The notes below the pieces were generated by a model, which was not told the DNA's origin, made no database searches, and was given only the letters and a program-made list of their open reading frames with translations. Shown in pieces: positions 25,645 to 34,540 of a stretch of 64,000 nt of DNA. The stretch lies in assembly GCA_035556555.1 (NCBI GenBank), contig DATMES010000042.1:117516-181515 (forward strand). The letters run 5' to 3'. Both the position numbers and the translations under genes were made by a program. How positions within the stretch are numbered: position 1 is the stretch's first letter; every line of letters begins with the position of its first letter. This stretch comes from Frankiaceae bacterium (GTDB lineage: Bacteria; Actinomycetota; Actinomycetes; BP-191).

Positions 25645-27599
25645 GCGTCCTCCGTCATCGCTTCGCCGCTGTCGTTCGCGCGCCGGGCGGCGGCGAGGCC
25701 CGCGGCCGCGACGGCGACCGCCGTGGCGACGCCGGCGGGCAGGTCGTCGATGCCGGTTCGCGGCAGGATGCGCGGACCGGACCGCGGCCGCGCGGTCGCG
25801 CGCGGGCCGCCGCTCTTGCCGGACAGGCCGAGGTCGAACGGCGCCTTCACCAGCAGCTCGACGTTGCGCGCCTCGACGGGGCCGCGGCGGCCGCCGTCGA
25901 GGTCGGCGGGGCGTGACTGCCAGTCGTTGGCGCCGAGCTCGCGCGCGACCGCGGCGAGCCCGCTGACCGCGGCCGGGGCGGCGTACGACTCGGCGGCCGA
26001 GACGCTCAGCGGCGCCTCGGCGTCGACGATCGTGCCGAACACCGACAGTGTGCCGTCGAGGTTGTCGACGATCTCCACGATCCGCGACTGGTTGGGGAAG
26101 TCGACGTGCGCCGCGGTGTTGACCTCCCAGAACCCGCCGTTGGCGTGCGGGTGCGGGATGACGTCGTTGCGGTGGGTGTGGCCGTTGACCCAGAGGATCG
26201 CGTGCGGGAAGCGGTGCAGCAGCTCGACGACCGCGTCGCCCATGACGCGCGGGCCGGTGTCGGACGGCGTGACGGTGGGGTTGCTCATGCCGGCCGACGG
26301 GTGGTGGCTGAAGACGACGGCGAGCCGCTGGGTGGCGGCGTTCTCCGTCAGCTCCTCCTCGAGCCAGGCGAACTGCTCGACGTCGAGCGAGCCCTCGGAG
26401 TAGCCGCCGGGGTTGACGGTGTCGAGCACGATGCAGCGCAGGTACGCCCCGTGGTCGAACGCGTAGTAGCCGAGCCCGGAGGCGACGTTGTCCTGCGCGA
26501 AGCCGTGGCCGACCGGCGACCCGGTCGTCTTGAACATCTCCGCCATGTACTCGCGCTTGCTCAGGGGGCGGCGCTTCGCGTCGGCGGTGACGGTACGCGC
26601 GGGGCCGGCGAGCAGCGCGGTGAGAACGGTCGGGTCCTGCTCGATGAGCCCGCGCTGCGCGTCGGCGGGCGACAGGCCCGCGGGCAGCGCGACGACCTTG
26701 ACCGGGCCGGTCGCGACGGTCGCGAAGCCGGTCGGCACGTCGGTGCCGCCGACGTCGACGAACGCCGGCGCGTTGCCCTGCAGCAGCGGGTCGTGGTTGC
26801 CGAACACGGCGTACCACGGCATCCCGATCCCCCGCGCGACGAACGGCTTGCGCGCCGCGTCGAGCAGGCCCGTGACGACAGGGAAGCCGTACAGCGCCCT
26901 GCCGTGGTCGGGCTGCTTGCCGCTCGGCGTGCCGTCGGGGTGCCAGTAGTGCGTGTCGTACGTCGTCGCGTCGGCGTCCTGCACGCCCTCCCACTTCTCC
27001 GGGTCGCCGGAGTCGGGCGTGACCAGCCTGCCGTCGAGAACGTCGACGAACCAGCGGGTCTCGTTCAGCTGCGTGTTGTCGGTGTTGTCGCCGGTGCAGA
27101 TCGTGAACTCGAACGGCTTCCCCGTGACGGGGCCGCGGGAGAGCGTACGGACGGCGCGGACGTTGGCGTCGGCGAGGTGCAGCGTCAGCGCCTCCTGCGG
27201 CCGCCACGCCGAGTCGAACGGGATCTGCTCGCCGGGGGCGTCGGAGTAGCGGTCGAGGAACTCCACGCGGGCCGGCGACTGCGCGTCGAGCACGTGCACG
27301 TCGGTGAACTGGACGAACGTCGTGACGGGCTTGCGGTTCTTGACGCGCGCGGCGCCGGCCGTGGCGCCGAGGTCGTCGCGGACGACGTGCGGCTCGCCGG
27401 GGCCGTACCTCAGCAGGCGGTAGCCGCCGGCCCGCAGCTCCTGCGCGGACCGGAGGATCGTGTGGTCCAGCGTCGTGTGCGCGGGGTCCACGGGCTTCGC
27501 CAGCGCGGCATGCCTGCTGGGGAAGAAGACAGGGGGTGCCGCGAGCGCCGCGCCGCCGAGGGACGCGGCGCGCAGCACGGCGCGCCGGGACGGTCGCAA
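25641..27599 (-). CDS. TIGR03767-type metallophosphoesterase with Tat-like signal and LPXTG tail, about 652 aa
   Basis: A twin-arginine-like signal (PSRRAVLRAASLGGAALAAP) leads a calcineurin-like phosphoesterase. Metal motifs are QFTDVHVLD, CTGDNTDN, FGNHDPLL, VFSHHPSAG and VNGHTHRND. The C-terminus has LPRTG, a hydrophobic segment and RRAND, a sortase sorting signal. The TTG at 27599 with CGGAG upstream was chosen; longer in-frame starts run toward the divergent promoter. Substrate is unknown; a wall-attached phosphatase or nuclease is likely. Confidence 0.82.
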   Translation of the reverse strand: MRPSRRAVLRAASLGGAALAAPPVFFPSRHAALAKPVDPAHTTLDHTILRSAQELRAGGYRLLRYGPGEPHVVRDDLGATAGAARVKNRKPVTTFVQFTDVHVLDAQSPARVEFLDRYSDAPGEQIPFDSAWRPQEALTLHLADANVRAVRTLSRGPVTGKPFEFTICTGDNTDNTQLNETRWFVDVLDGRLVTPDSGDPEKWEGVQDADATTYDTHYWHPDGTPSGKQPDHGRALYGFPVVTGLLDAARKPFVARGIGMPWYAVFGNHDPLLQGNAPAFVDVGGTDVPTGFATVATGPVKVVALPAGLSPADAQRGLIEQDPTVLTALLAGPARTVTADAKRRPLSKREYMAEMFKTTGSPVGHGFAQDNVASGLGYYAFDHGAYLRCIVLDTVNPGGYSEGSLDVEQFAWLEEELTENAATQRLAVVFSHHPSAGMSNPTVTPSDTGPRVMGDAVVELLHRFPHAILWVNGHTHRNDVIPHPHANGGFWEVNTAAHVDFPNQSRIVEIVDNLDGTLSVFGTIVDAEAPLSVSAAESYAAPAAVSGLAAVARELGANDWQSRPADLDGGRRGPVEARNVELLVKAPFDLGLSGKSGGPRATARPRSGPRILPRTGIDDLPAGVATAVAVAAAGLAAARRANDSGEAMTEDA

Positions 27600-27778
27600 G
27601 CGGGGCTCCGTTCGGACGATGCGGTGTCTCTGCTGTCGAGGGTCGCACCCGCCGACGCCGGACGCCAGGACAGGTTTGACCCAGGCTCCGATGAGGCAGG
27701 CTATCGTCCGAGTTAGGGGGGCGAGACCCCAAAGCGACAATTCGCGCGGCTGCTCCGGAGCGCGCGACGGAGGACTGT

Positions 27779-28198
27779 GTGACTGCGAACCCCGAGGCGA
27801 CCGCGCCCGTGCGCGACGTCGTGGCGCTGCGGCTGCCCGCCGACAGCGCGTACCTGGCGGTGCTGCGTACGGCGGCGGCCGGGCTCGCGTCCCGGCTGAA
27901 CTTCACGCTCGACGACATCGAGGACCTGCGCATCGCTGTCGACGAGGCGTGCGCGATGCTGCTGCCGCGCGCCGCCGAGGGGGCGACGCTGGACTGCTCG
28001 TTCGAGCTGAAGCCCGCCGAGCTGGACATCGCGGTGAGCCTCGCCACGACCGACGGGACGCTGCCGTCGCGGGACACGTTCGCGTGGACGGTCCTCACCG
28101 CGCTGGCGGGAGAGGTCGACGCGAGCGCCGACGGCAGCACCGTCACGATCACGATGGCGAAGAAGTCCTCGACGGACCTCACGGGTGCCGCCGGATGA
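27779..28198 (+). CDS. RsbW-like anti-sigma factor ATPase, 139 aa
   Basis: GHKL-fold serine kinase/anti-sigma factor. The N-box region is LDDIEDLRIAVDEACAMLLP. The later ATP-lid region is abbreviated (TTDGTLPSRDTFAWTVLTAL), as in actinobacterial anti-SigF proteins. It would bind and inhibit the sigma factor encoded next, being released by an unphosphorylated STAS partner. The GTG follows GGAGG. It overlaps the sigma gene as ATGA. Confidence 0.85.
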   Translation: MTANPEATAPVRDVVALRLPADSAYLAVLRTAAAGLASRLNFTLDDIEDLRIAVDEACAMLLPRAAEGATLDCSFELKPAELDIAVSLATTDGTLPSRDTFAWTVLTALAGEVDASADGSTVTITMAKKSSTDLTGAAG

Positions 28199-29067
28199 CC
28201 GAGGTCGACGGGGCCGTGGCCCCCGAGGAGACTGCGTCCGTGGCCGACCCGGACGAGGCCGAGGCCGCCGTCGAGGAGACCGTGGACGCCGAGGTGGTCG
28301 CGGCCGCGACGGCGCACGCCGAGCGCACGACCGCCGACCGGGCCCGCGCGCGGGCGCTGTTCGCGCGGCTCGGCGACGGGGACCCCGAGGTCCGCGACGA
28401 GCTCGTACGGATGCACCTGCCGCTCGTCGAGTACCTCGCCCGCCGCTTCCGCAACCGCGGCGAGCCGCTCGAGGACCTCGTCCAGGTCGCCACGATCGGG
28501 CTCATCAAGTCCATCGACCGCTTCGACCTCGAACGCGGCGTGGAGTTCTCGACGTACGCCACCCCGACCATCGTCGGCGAGATCAAGCGGCACTTCCGCG
28601 ACAAGGGCTGGGCGATCCGCGTACCGCGGCGGCTGCAGGAGCTCAAGCTCACGCTGACCAAGGCGACCGGCGAGCTCTCGCAGACGCTAGGGCGTTCGCC
28701 GACGGTGTCCGAGCTGGCGACGCACCTCGGCCTGCAGGAGGAGGAGATCCTCGAAGGCCTCGAGTCGGCGAACGCGTACTCCGCCGTCTCGCTGGACGCC
28801 ACCGACTCCGGCGACGACGACTCCCCCGCCGTCTCCGACTCGCTCGGCATGGTCGACGAGGCGCTGGAGGGCGTGGAGTACCGCGAGTCGCTGAAGCCGC
28901 TGCTCGACAAGCTGCCGGCGCGCGAGAAGAAGATCCTCGTGCTGCGGTTCTTCGGGAACATGACCCAGTCGCAGATCGCCGCCGAGCTCGGCATCTCCCA
29001 GATGCACGTCTCCCGCCTGCTGGCGCGCACGCTCGCCCAGCTCCGCGAGGGCCTCCTCGCCGACTGA
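28195..29067 (+). CDS. RNA polymerase sigma factor of the SigB/SigF group, 290 aa
   Basis: Group 3 sigma factor. After an acidic N-terminal extension, region 2 contains YLARRFRNRGEPLEDLVQVA and IKSIDRFDLERGVEFSTYAT, region 3 GWAIRVPRRLQELKLTLTKA, and region 4 LPAREKKILVLRFFGNMTQS then QIAAELGISQMHVSRLL. It is cotranslated with its RsbW-like regulator and probably directs a general stress or developmental regulon. Family B repeat copy 2 lies 26 bases downstream. Confidence 0.94.
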   Translation: MTEVDGAVAPEETASVADPDEAEAAVEETVDAEVVAAATAHAERTTADRARARALFARLGDGDPEVRDELVRMHLPLVEYLARRFRNRGEPLEDLVQVATIGLIKSIDRFDLERGVEFSTYATPTIVGEIKRHFRDKGWAIRVPRRLQELKLTLTKATGELSQTLGRSPTVSELATHLGLQEEEILEGLESANAYSAVSLDATDSGDDDSPAVSDSLGMVDEALEGVEYRESLKPLLDKLPAREKKILVLRFFGNMTQSQIAAELGISQMHVSRLLARTLAQLREGLLAD

Positions 29068-29092
29068 GCCGGGCGGGCGGCGCCCCCCGGAA

Positions 29093-29161
29093 GTTACTGG
29101 TGAGTAGCGACGTCGCGGCTCACCAGTTCGTGCTCGGCGCGGGTCGCTACTCACCAGTAAC
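29093..29161. repeat. Dispersed inverted repeat family B, copy 2
   Basis: Arms of 19 bases (GTTACTGGTGAGTAGCGAC at 29093-29111 and its complement at 29143-29161) flank a 31-base loop. It follows the sigma factor gene and precedes the lipid kinase gene in the same direction, so here it would end the sigma operon. Confidence 0.75.
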
Positions 29162-29256
29162 CGCAGGCCGGGGCGGCGGGCGGCGGGCGGCGGGCGGCGG
29201 GCCGCGAAATGCGGACATTCTCGGCGGAGACCGTGCGGCCGGTAGGGTCGGGAGTC

Positions 29257-30165
29257 GTGCGCGCCGTTCTGGTCTTCAACCCCAAGGCGACGGCGACGAA
29301 CGCCCGCGTCCGGGACGTGCTCAAGCGGGCCCTGGAGAGCGACCTCAAGCTGGAGGTCGTCGAGACCAAGCGTCGCGGCCACGCCATCGACGCCGCCCGC
29401 AACGCCGCCGACGACGGTGTCGAGCTGGTCGTCGTCCTCGGCGGCGACGGCACGGTCAACGAGGTGGTCAACGGCATCGCCGGCACGCCCGCCGAGCTGG
29501 CCGTCGTTCCCGGCGGGTCCACGAACGTCTTCGCCCGCGCGCTGGGCCTGTCCGGCAACCCGGTCGAGGCGACGAGCGAGATCCTCGACGCCCTGCGCTC
29601 CGGCCGCCGCCGCCGGGTCAACCTCGGCAGGGCCAACGGCCGCTACTTCACGTTCTGCGCGGGCGTCGGCCTCGACGCCGAGGTGGTCCGCGTCGTCGAA
29701 CGCCACCGCCGCAACGGCCGCAAGGCCACACCCGGCCTCTACGTCCGCAGCGCCGTCTTCCACTACTTCCTCGGCACCGAGCGCAAGACGCCGAGCATCA
29801 CGCTGACCCGCCCCGGGGAGGAGCCGGTCGAGGGGCTGTTCAACGTGATCATCGCCAACGGCGCGCCGTGGACGTACTTCGGCGAGCGACCGATCAACCC
29901 GTGCCCCGACGCCGACTTCGACGGCGGGCTCGACGTCATGGCGATGCGCAAGCTCAAGTCGGTGTCGTCGCTCGCGGTCGTACGCCAGATGTTCGACGCG
30001 AAGCCGCGGCTGAGGAGCAGGGCGGCGTTCCAGGTCCACGACGCGGCGGAGTTCACGGTGTCGAGCGACCGGCCGCTCGCGTACCAGCTCGACGGCGACT
30101 ACCTCGGGGAGATCGAAGAGGTGACGTTCGTGTCGGTGCCCGAGGCGCTGTCAGTCGTCGTCTAG
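29257..30165 (+). CDS. Diacylglycerol kinase-family lipid kinase, 302 aa
   Basis: DAGK catalytic domain protein. It has FNPKATATNARVRDVLKRAL at the start, the ATP-site VVVLGGDGTVNEVVNGIAGT near residue 62, PGGSTNVFARALGL, and a C-terminal lobe with INPCPDADFDGGLDVMAM. It phosphorylates a lipid such as diacylglycerol or sphingosine-like acceptors. The GTG was chosen because TAGGGT ends seven bases before it, a good -10 element for a leaderless mRNA. The 3-prime end overlaps the convergent gene by 15 bases. Confidence 0.88.
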   Translation: MRAVLVFNPKATATNARVRDVLKRALESDLKLEVVETKRRGHAIDAARNAADDGVELVVVLGGDGTVNEVVNGIAGTPAELAVVPGGSTNVFARALGLSGNPVEATSEILDALRSGRRRRVNLGRANGRYFTFCAGVGLDAEVVRVVERHRRNGRKATPGLYVRSAVFHYFLGTERKTPSITLTRPGEEPVEGLFNVIIANGAPWTYFGERPINPCPDADFDGGLDVMAMRKLKSVSSLAVVRQMFDAKPRLRSRAAFQVHDAAEFTVSSDRPLAYQLDGDYLGEIEEVTFVSVPEALSVVV

Positions 30166-30558
30166 CTCGTCCCACGGCACGACGGGGATGCCCGCTGCCT
30201 CCGCCGCCGCCGGGTCCTCCCGTACGGCGCTGACGTGCGGATGGCACTCGGCGTGGCCGGCCTCGGTGACGTACGCGAGCGCCGCGCTCAGCGCCACCCC
30301 CTCCGGCGTGCGGAACGCCGTCCGCAGCCCCGCGTCGCGGGCGAGCGCGAGGGCGTACCAGTCGAACGACGCCACGACGACGTCGTCGGAACGACCCGCG
30401 AGCAGCGCGACCAGGGCCGCCGCGTCGGACGGACCGCCAGGGTCGGGGGCGACGTCCAGGACGACTTGCCCGGTCGCGGCGTCGAGCACGTCCGCGAGCG
30501 GCTCGCCGGACGCCACGACGAGGCCGTCGGCGGAACGCCGCACCGCGTAGCGGGTCAC
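30151..30558 (-). CDS. Short glycerophosphodiesterase-like or hypothetical protein, 135 aa
   Basis: VTRYAVRRSADGLVVASGEP is followed by VVVASFDWYALALARDAGLR, FRTPEGVAL, AGHAECHPHVSAV and a GIPVVPWDEL ending. These resemble the second half of glycerophosphodiester phosphodiesterases (the V.. SFDW...L and HPH...V blocks). The usual catalytic N-terminal HRG...EN motifs are missing, so it is a truncated or non-catalytic relative, or a coincidence. The GTG overlaps the SpoIIE gene stop. Confidence 0.55.
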   Translation of the reverse strand: MTRYAVRRSADGLVVASGEPLADVLDAATGQVVLDVAPDPGGPSDAAALVALLAGRSDDVVVASFDWYALALARDAGLRTAFRTPEGVALSAALAYVTEAGHAECHPHVSAVREDPAAAEAAGIPVVPWDELDDD

Positions 30559-32762
30559 CGCGCGCGCAGGACCAGGATCGCGACGTCGTCGGGCGCGCGG
30601 CCGCCGGTGAACTCCAGCACCGCCGCCTCGATCGCCCCGGCCACCTCGTCGGCGGTCCGCCCCGCGCAGGCGCGCAGCACGTCGAGCAGGCCATCCTCGT
30701 CGAAGAACGCCTCCCCCTCGGCCGGCGTGTCCCACGTCGGCGCGTGCCGCGCCTCCAGCACGCCGTCGGTGACGCAGACGAGCACATCGCCCGGCGCGAG
30801 CGTCACGCGCAGCGGGTCGAGGGCGACGGGCGGCACCATGCCGAGCAGGCTGCCCGCCGTCGGCACGCGGTCGACGCCGCCGCCGGCGCGGACGACGTAC
30901 GGCTGCGGGTGCCCCGCCCCGATGACGTCGAGGTCGAGGCCGTCGGCGCGGCGCGAGATGGAGCCGTACAGCAGGGTGCAGAACACCTCGTCGTCGTCGC
31001 CCGCGACGAGCGCCTCGCGGACGGCGTGGACGACGGCCGAGGGGCCGGAGACGTACGGCGCCACGGCGCGCGCGGTGTGCCGGACGAGCGCGGTGACGGC
31101 GGCGGCGCGGGGGCCGTTGCCGACGACGTCGCCGAGCATGAACGCCCAGGTGTCGCCGACGGGGTAGCAGTCGTAGAAGTCGCCGCCTACCTCGAGGCCG
31201 GAGTGCAGCGGGCGGTACCGCGCGGCGAGGTCGAGGCCCGGCACGTCGGGCAGCGAGGGTGGCAGCAGGGAGCGCTGCAGCGTCTCGGCGACCTCCGCGC
31301 GCGCCGCGAACATCCGCGCGTTGTCGACGGCGCTGCCCGCCCGGGCGGCGAGGTCGACGGCGAGCGCGACGTCGTCGTCGTCGAACGGCACGCCGCCGCG
31401 GGGCCGCGCGAGGTAGAGCACGCCGATGACGTAGCCGCGCGCGGTGAGCGGCACGGCGAGCGCGGGGCCGATGCCGATGGCGAGGGCCGCCTGGTACGAC
31501 GCCTCGTCCGGGGTGTTCCGTCGTAGCGTCTCGTCGTCGACCTCGGGGATGACGCGCGGCTTGCCCGTCGTGAGGACCTCCCAGCCGGAGCTGCCGGGCT
31601 TGATCGGGTTGCGGCGCAACGACTCCAGCGCGTCCTGCTTCGACGGGTCGGCTGCGGCCATGGCGGCGCGCTCGATGGAGCCGTCGGGCGACAGGAGGTC
31701 GACGACGACGATCGTGGCGAACGACTCCAGCAGCAGCGAGACGACGCGCTGGACCGTGACGTCGTAGTCGAGGCTGGTGTTGAGGACGCGGCTCGCCTCG
31801 GCGAGGAACGCGACGCGGCCGCTCGCGGCGCGTTCGGCCTCGTAGAGACGGGCGCGGTCGATGACCTGCGCGCAGACGTTGGCGAGGGCGGCGAGGAAGT
31901 CGCGCTCGCCCTCGCCGAACTCGCGGATCTCGGGGAACCCGAACGACAGGCAGCCGATCGCGCGGTCGTCCACGACGAGCGGCACGACGGCGATGGCCTC
32001 CATCGCGCTCGGCGTGCCGGCGATGGCGGGCCAGTCCTCGTCGCGCTGCGCCCGCGAGCGCAGGTACAGCGCGCGCTTCGACCGCACGACCGCGCCTGCG
32101 GGCAGGTCGGCGTCGACGGGGATGGTGGCGTACTTCTGGTCGACCCCCGGCATCATCCCCACGGCCCCGGCGAAGCGGAGCACGCGGGTGCTCTCGTCCA
32201 GCAGCCAGATCGACCCCGACCCGGCGCCCTCCAGCTCCATGCCGCGGCGCAGGACGAGGTCGATGGTCTCGTCGGTCGTCATCGCGCGGGACAGCGCGGC
32301 GGTGACCTGCTGGAGGCGGCGGAGGCGTTCGGTGGCGCGTTCGGCGGAGGACCGCGCGCCGCGCTCGGCGGCGAGGATCGGCAGGCGTTCCTCGCCGAGG
32401 GGGTACGACAGGCCGATGATCGCGACGAGCCGCCCGTCCTCGGCGAAGACGGGGGTGTCGCGGACGTGCACGACGAACGACGACCCGTCCTTGTGCCGCA
32501 TCGGGTAGGTGCCGTCCCACGACTCGCCCGCGGAGAGCTGGCTGACGATCGCGACCGCCGCCTCGGAGTCGAGGGTGTCGGCGACGAGCTCGCCCAGCCG
32601 GCGGCCGAGCGCCTCCTCCTCCGTCCAGCCGTACACGGCGGTCGCGGATCGGCTCCAGTGCAGGACGCGGAGCTCGGGGTCGGTGACGATGACGGCGGGC
32701 CAGGCGGAGTCGACCGTGGGGCCGAGCGCACGGTCGTTCTCGCGCTCGGCGTACGACGTCAC
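30555..32762 (-). CDS. PAS-GAF-GAF SpoIIE-type PP2C phosphatase, 735 aa
   Basis: Signal-sensing serine phosphatase of a partner-switching pathway. The PAS domain spans about 15-125 (WPAVIVTDPELRVLHWSRSA). Two GAF domains span about 150-305 and 320-480. The C-terminal PP2C/SpoIIE domain holds GLEVGGDFYDCYPVGDTWAF, MLGDVVGNGPRAAAVTALVR and VLVCVTDGVLEAR with the metal-binding aspartates. It would dephosphorylate STAS proteins such as that at 33837-34235 and so release sigma factors. The GTG follows a G-rich ribosome site. Confidence 0.9.
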   Translation of the reverse strand: MTSYAERENDRALGPTVDSAWPAVIVTDPELRVLHWSRSATAVYGWTEEEALGRRLGELVADTLDSEAAVAIVSQLSAGESWDGTYPMRHKDGSSFVVHVRDTPVFAEDGRLVAIIGLSYPLGEERLPILAAERGARSSAERATERLRRLQQVTAALSRAMTTDETIDLVLRRGMELEGAGSGSIWLLDESTRVLRFAGAVGMMPGVDQKYATIPVDADLPAGAVVRSKRALYLRSRAQRDEDWPAIAGTPSAMEAIAVVPLVVDDRAIGCLSFGFPEIREFGEGERDFLAALANVCAQVIDRARLYEAERAASGRVAFLAEASRVLNTSLDYDVTVQRVVSLLLESFATIVVVDLLSPDGSIERAAMAAADPSKQDALESLRRNPIKPGSSGWEVLTTGKPRVIPEVDDETLRRNTPDEASYQAALAIGIGPALAVPLTARGYVIGVLYLARPRGGVPFDDDDVALAVDLAARAGSAVDNARMFAARAEVAETLQRSLLPPSLPDVPGLDLAARYRPLHSGLEVGGDFYDCYPVGDTWAFMLGDVVGNGPRAAAVTALVRHTARAVAPYVSGPSAVVHAVREALVAGDDDEVFCTLLYGSISRRADGLDLDVIGAGHPQPYVVRAGGGVDRVPTAGSLLGMVPPVALDPLRVTLAPGDVLVCVTDGVLEARHAPTWDTPAEGEAFFDEDGLLDVLRACAGRTADEVAGAIEAAVLEFTGGRAPDDVAILVLRAR

Positions 32763-32945
32763 GACCCCACCCTCTCAGCCCGGGGGCGCTGCGACGCCCG
32801 CTTCACCCATGCTGCCTGCCCGGTACGAACGGGTCAAAGGAGACCACCCGAAAGGAGCAACACCACCGCCGGTTTCACTCGGATGGCCCCACAGGAGCAC
32901 GATCTGCGGTACACAACGAGGCATGCCCAAGGGGCGGGAGCGCTG

Positions 32946-33386
32946 GTGAGCGCAGGCGGACAGGGCCGGTCGGCGCGGTTGTCGCTGCCCGCGAACGCGA
33001 CGTCGCCGTCGCGGGCGCGCAAGTTCGTCGTGCGGACGCTGACCGACTGGGGCGTCGCCTCCGTCGACGACGCCGCGCTCGTCGTGAGCGAGCTGGTCAC
33101 CAACGCCCTGCTCCACGCGCGCACGTCGATGGTCGTCTCGCTCGCCGAGGACGGCACCGACGCGCTACGCCTCTCCGTCGCCGACGGCAGCGTGGCGGCG
33201 TTGCAGGAACGCCACTTCAGCCTCGAGTCCGGCACCGGCCGCGGCCTGCGGCTGCTCGACTCGATCGCCCTGGAGTGGGGCGTGGACCGGCGCGACGACG
33301 GCAAGACCGTGTGGTGCCGGCTGCCCGTGGACGGCGCGTCCGCGGCGTACGCGGGGTTCGACATCGACGCCGTGGAGGCGCTGTGA
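32946..33386 (+). CDS. HATPase anti-sigma/serine kinase-like protein, 146 aa
   Basis: GHKL ATPase of the RsbW/SpoIIAB-like type: DDAALVVSELVTNALLHART (the N-box), VADGSVAALQERHFSLESGT and GRGLRLLDSIALEWGVDRRD (the G2 region). Such proteins phosphorylate STAS antagonists or bind sigma factors. The GTG at 32946 has GGGAG seven bases upstream; an in-frame ATG at 32883 would add 21 residues. It overlaps the next gene (GTGA) and lies opposite the phosphatase gene. Confidence 0.82.
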   Translation: MSAGGQGRSARLSLPANATSPSRARKFVVRTLTDWGVASVDDAALVVSELVTNALLHARTSMVVSLAEDGTDALRLSVADGSVAALQERHFSLESGTGRGLRLLDSIALEWGVDRRDDGKTVWCRLPVDGASAAYAGFDIDAVEAL

Positions 33387-33856
33387 CCGAGGACGGCCTG
33401 CACGAGGTCCGCCTGCTCGGCTTCCCGATCGCGCTGCACAAGCGTTCGACCGAGCACCACGAGGAGCTGATGCGGGAGTTCCAGCTGCTCGCCATCGACC
33501 CCGAGCCGCGCAAGGACGTACCCCGGCGGCTCGTCCAGCTCGTCGCGGAGCTGACGCAGTCGTACGGCGGCATGACGTCGGGGACCGACGCCGAGCGCGA
33601 CGCGGCCGCCGAGCGCGGCGACGACACCGTGGACCTGACCTACCGGATCCCCGCGGCGGCGGCGGAGGCGGCCGTACAGCTCGACCGGATGCTCGACGAG
33701 GCGGACGAGTTCTGCCGTTCGGACCAGCTGCTGACGCTGGCGGCGCCGGAGGAGACCGTGGCGTTTCGGAAGTGGTACCTCGGGGAGTTCCCCGCGCAGG
33801 TCGCGGGGGCGGCGCCGACGCCGTGGGCCGAGGTCGCTACCTCCACACCGCGGTGA
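33383..33856 (+). CDS. Conserved hypothetical protein linked to the partner-switching genes, 157 aa
   Basis: Soluble protein with LHEVRLLGFPIALHKRSTEH, FQLLAIDPEPRKDVPRRLVQ, AELTQSYGGMTSG and ADEFCRSDQLLTLAAPEETV then AFRKWYLGEF. I have no named family, but similar proteins in actinobacteria tend to occur between an anti-sigma ATPase and a STAS protein, as here. Its start overlaps the ATPase stop. Its last 20 bases overlap the convergent STAS gene. A role in the same switch is inferred from context. Confidence 0.75.
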   Translation: MTEDGLHEVRLLGFPIALHKRSTEHHEELMREFQLLAIDPEPRKDVPRRLVQLVAELTQSYGGMTSGTDAERDAAAERGDDTVDLTYRIPAAAAEAAVQLDRMLDEADEFCRSDQLLTLAAPEETVAFRKWYLGEFPAQVAGAAPTPWAEVATSTPR

Positions 33857-34235
33857 ACATGAGCCCCTCGATGGCGGCGCCCACGTCGGCGTAGGCCGGC
33901 AGGGCGCGGTCGGCGCAGACGCGGGCGAGGAAGTCTCCGACGCTCGGCCGGACCGCGGCCAGGGCGGGGACACAGCCCTGCGCGCGGGCCTTGGCGGCGG
34001 TGCTCAGCAGCAGGCGCAGCCCGACGGTGTCGCAGAAGCCGACCTCGCTCATGTCCACGACGAGCCCGGTGGGGCGGTGCGTGAGCGCGTCGTGCACGGC
34101 GCCGGACATCGCCTCGACGCCGCCGAGGTCCAGGTCGCCGACGCAGCGGAGCACGACGACCTCGCCGACGGCGGTCCACGTGACGGCGACGGGCACGGGC
34201 GCGACGCCCGGCGTCCTGGTGGGGAGCAGGGTCAT
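33837..34235 (-). CDS. STAS-domain anti-sigma factor antagonist, 132 aa
   Basis: The fold signature is VVLRCVGDLDLGGVEAM and LVVDMSEVGFCDTVGLRLLL. In SpoIIAA-like proteins the phosphorylated serine follows the aspartate of DSxG; here the residue is threonine (DTVG), which could still accept phosphate. It should be the substrate of the neighbouring ATPase and SpoIIE phosphatase. The ATG at 34235 lacks a strong ribosome site; a start at 34289 would add 18 residues. Confidence 0.82.
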   Translation of the reverse strand: MTLLPTRTPGVAPVPVAVTWTAVGEVVVLRCVGDLDLGGVEAMSGAVHDALTHRPTGLVVDMSEVGFCDTVGLRLLLSTAAKARAQGCVPALAAVRPSVGDFLARVCADRALPAYADVGAAIEGLMFTAVWR

Positions 34236-34329
34236 GACGATGCCGTTACCCGAGGCCCGCGCGGACGAAACGGACGGACATCCCCGCACAGATCCGACAC
34301 GATGTTATGAAAAAGTGCTTGCAGACTGC

Positions 34330-34359
34330 TTGCAGAGCCGCGACATCCGCCCGTAGACT
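34330..34359 (+). promoter_or_regulatory. Predicted sigma-70-like promoter of whiB1
   Basis: TTGCAG (34330-34335), an 18-base spacer and TAGACT (34354-34359) lie in the 305-base gap 34236-34540, giving a 5-prime leader of roughly 175 bases. The gap is noticeably less GC-rich than its surroundings. A tandem CTTGCAGA motif spaced 11 bases apart covers the -35 region. No CRP palindrome was recognised. Confidence 0.45.
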
Positions 34360-34540
34360 GAACTTCGTTCGGTTGGACCCTTCCCTGGGACGACATGAAC
34401 GGCTAGCGTCATCCCCACGCACGAAGAAGTTCCGACCGTCGTCCTCCATCCGACTTCGTGAATTCGTTCACAAGGTCGTGCGAGGGCGGCGTTACGCAGA
34501 GGCCGGACCTCCCCGGCCGCCGACTGTAGGAGTGGATCGC

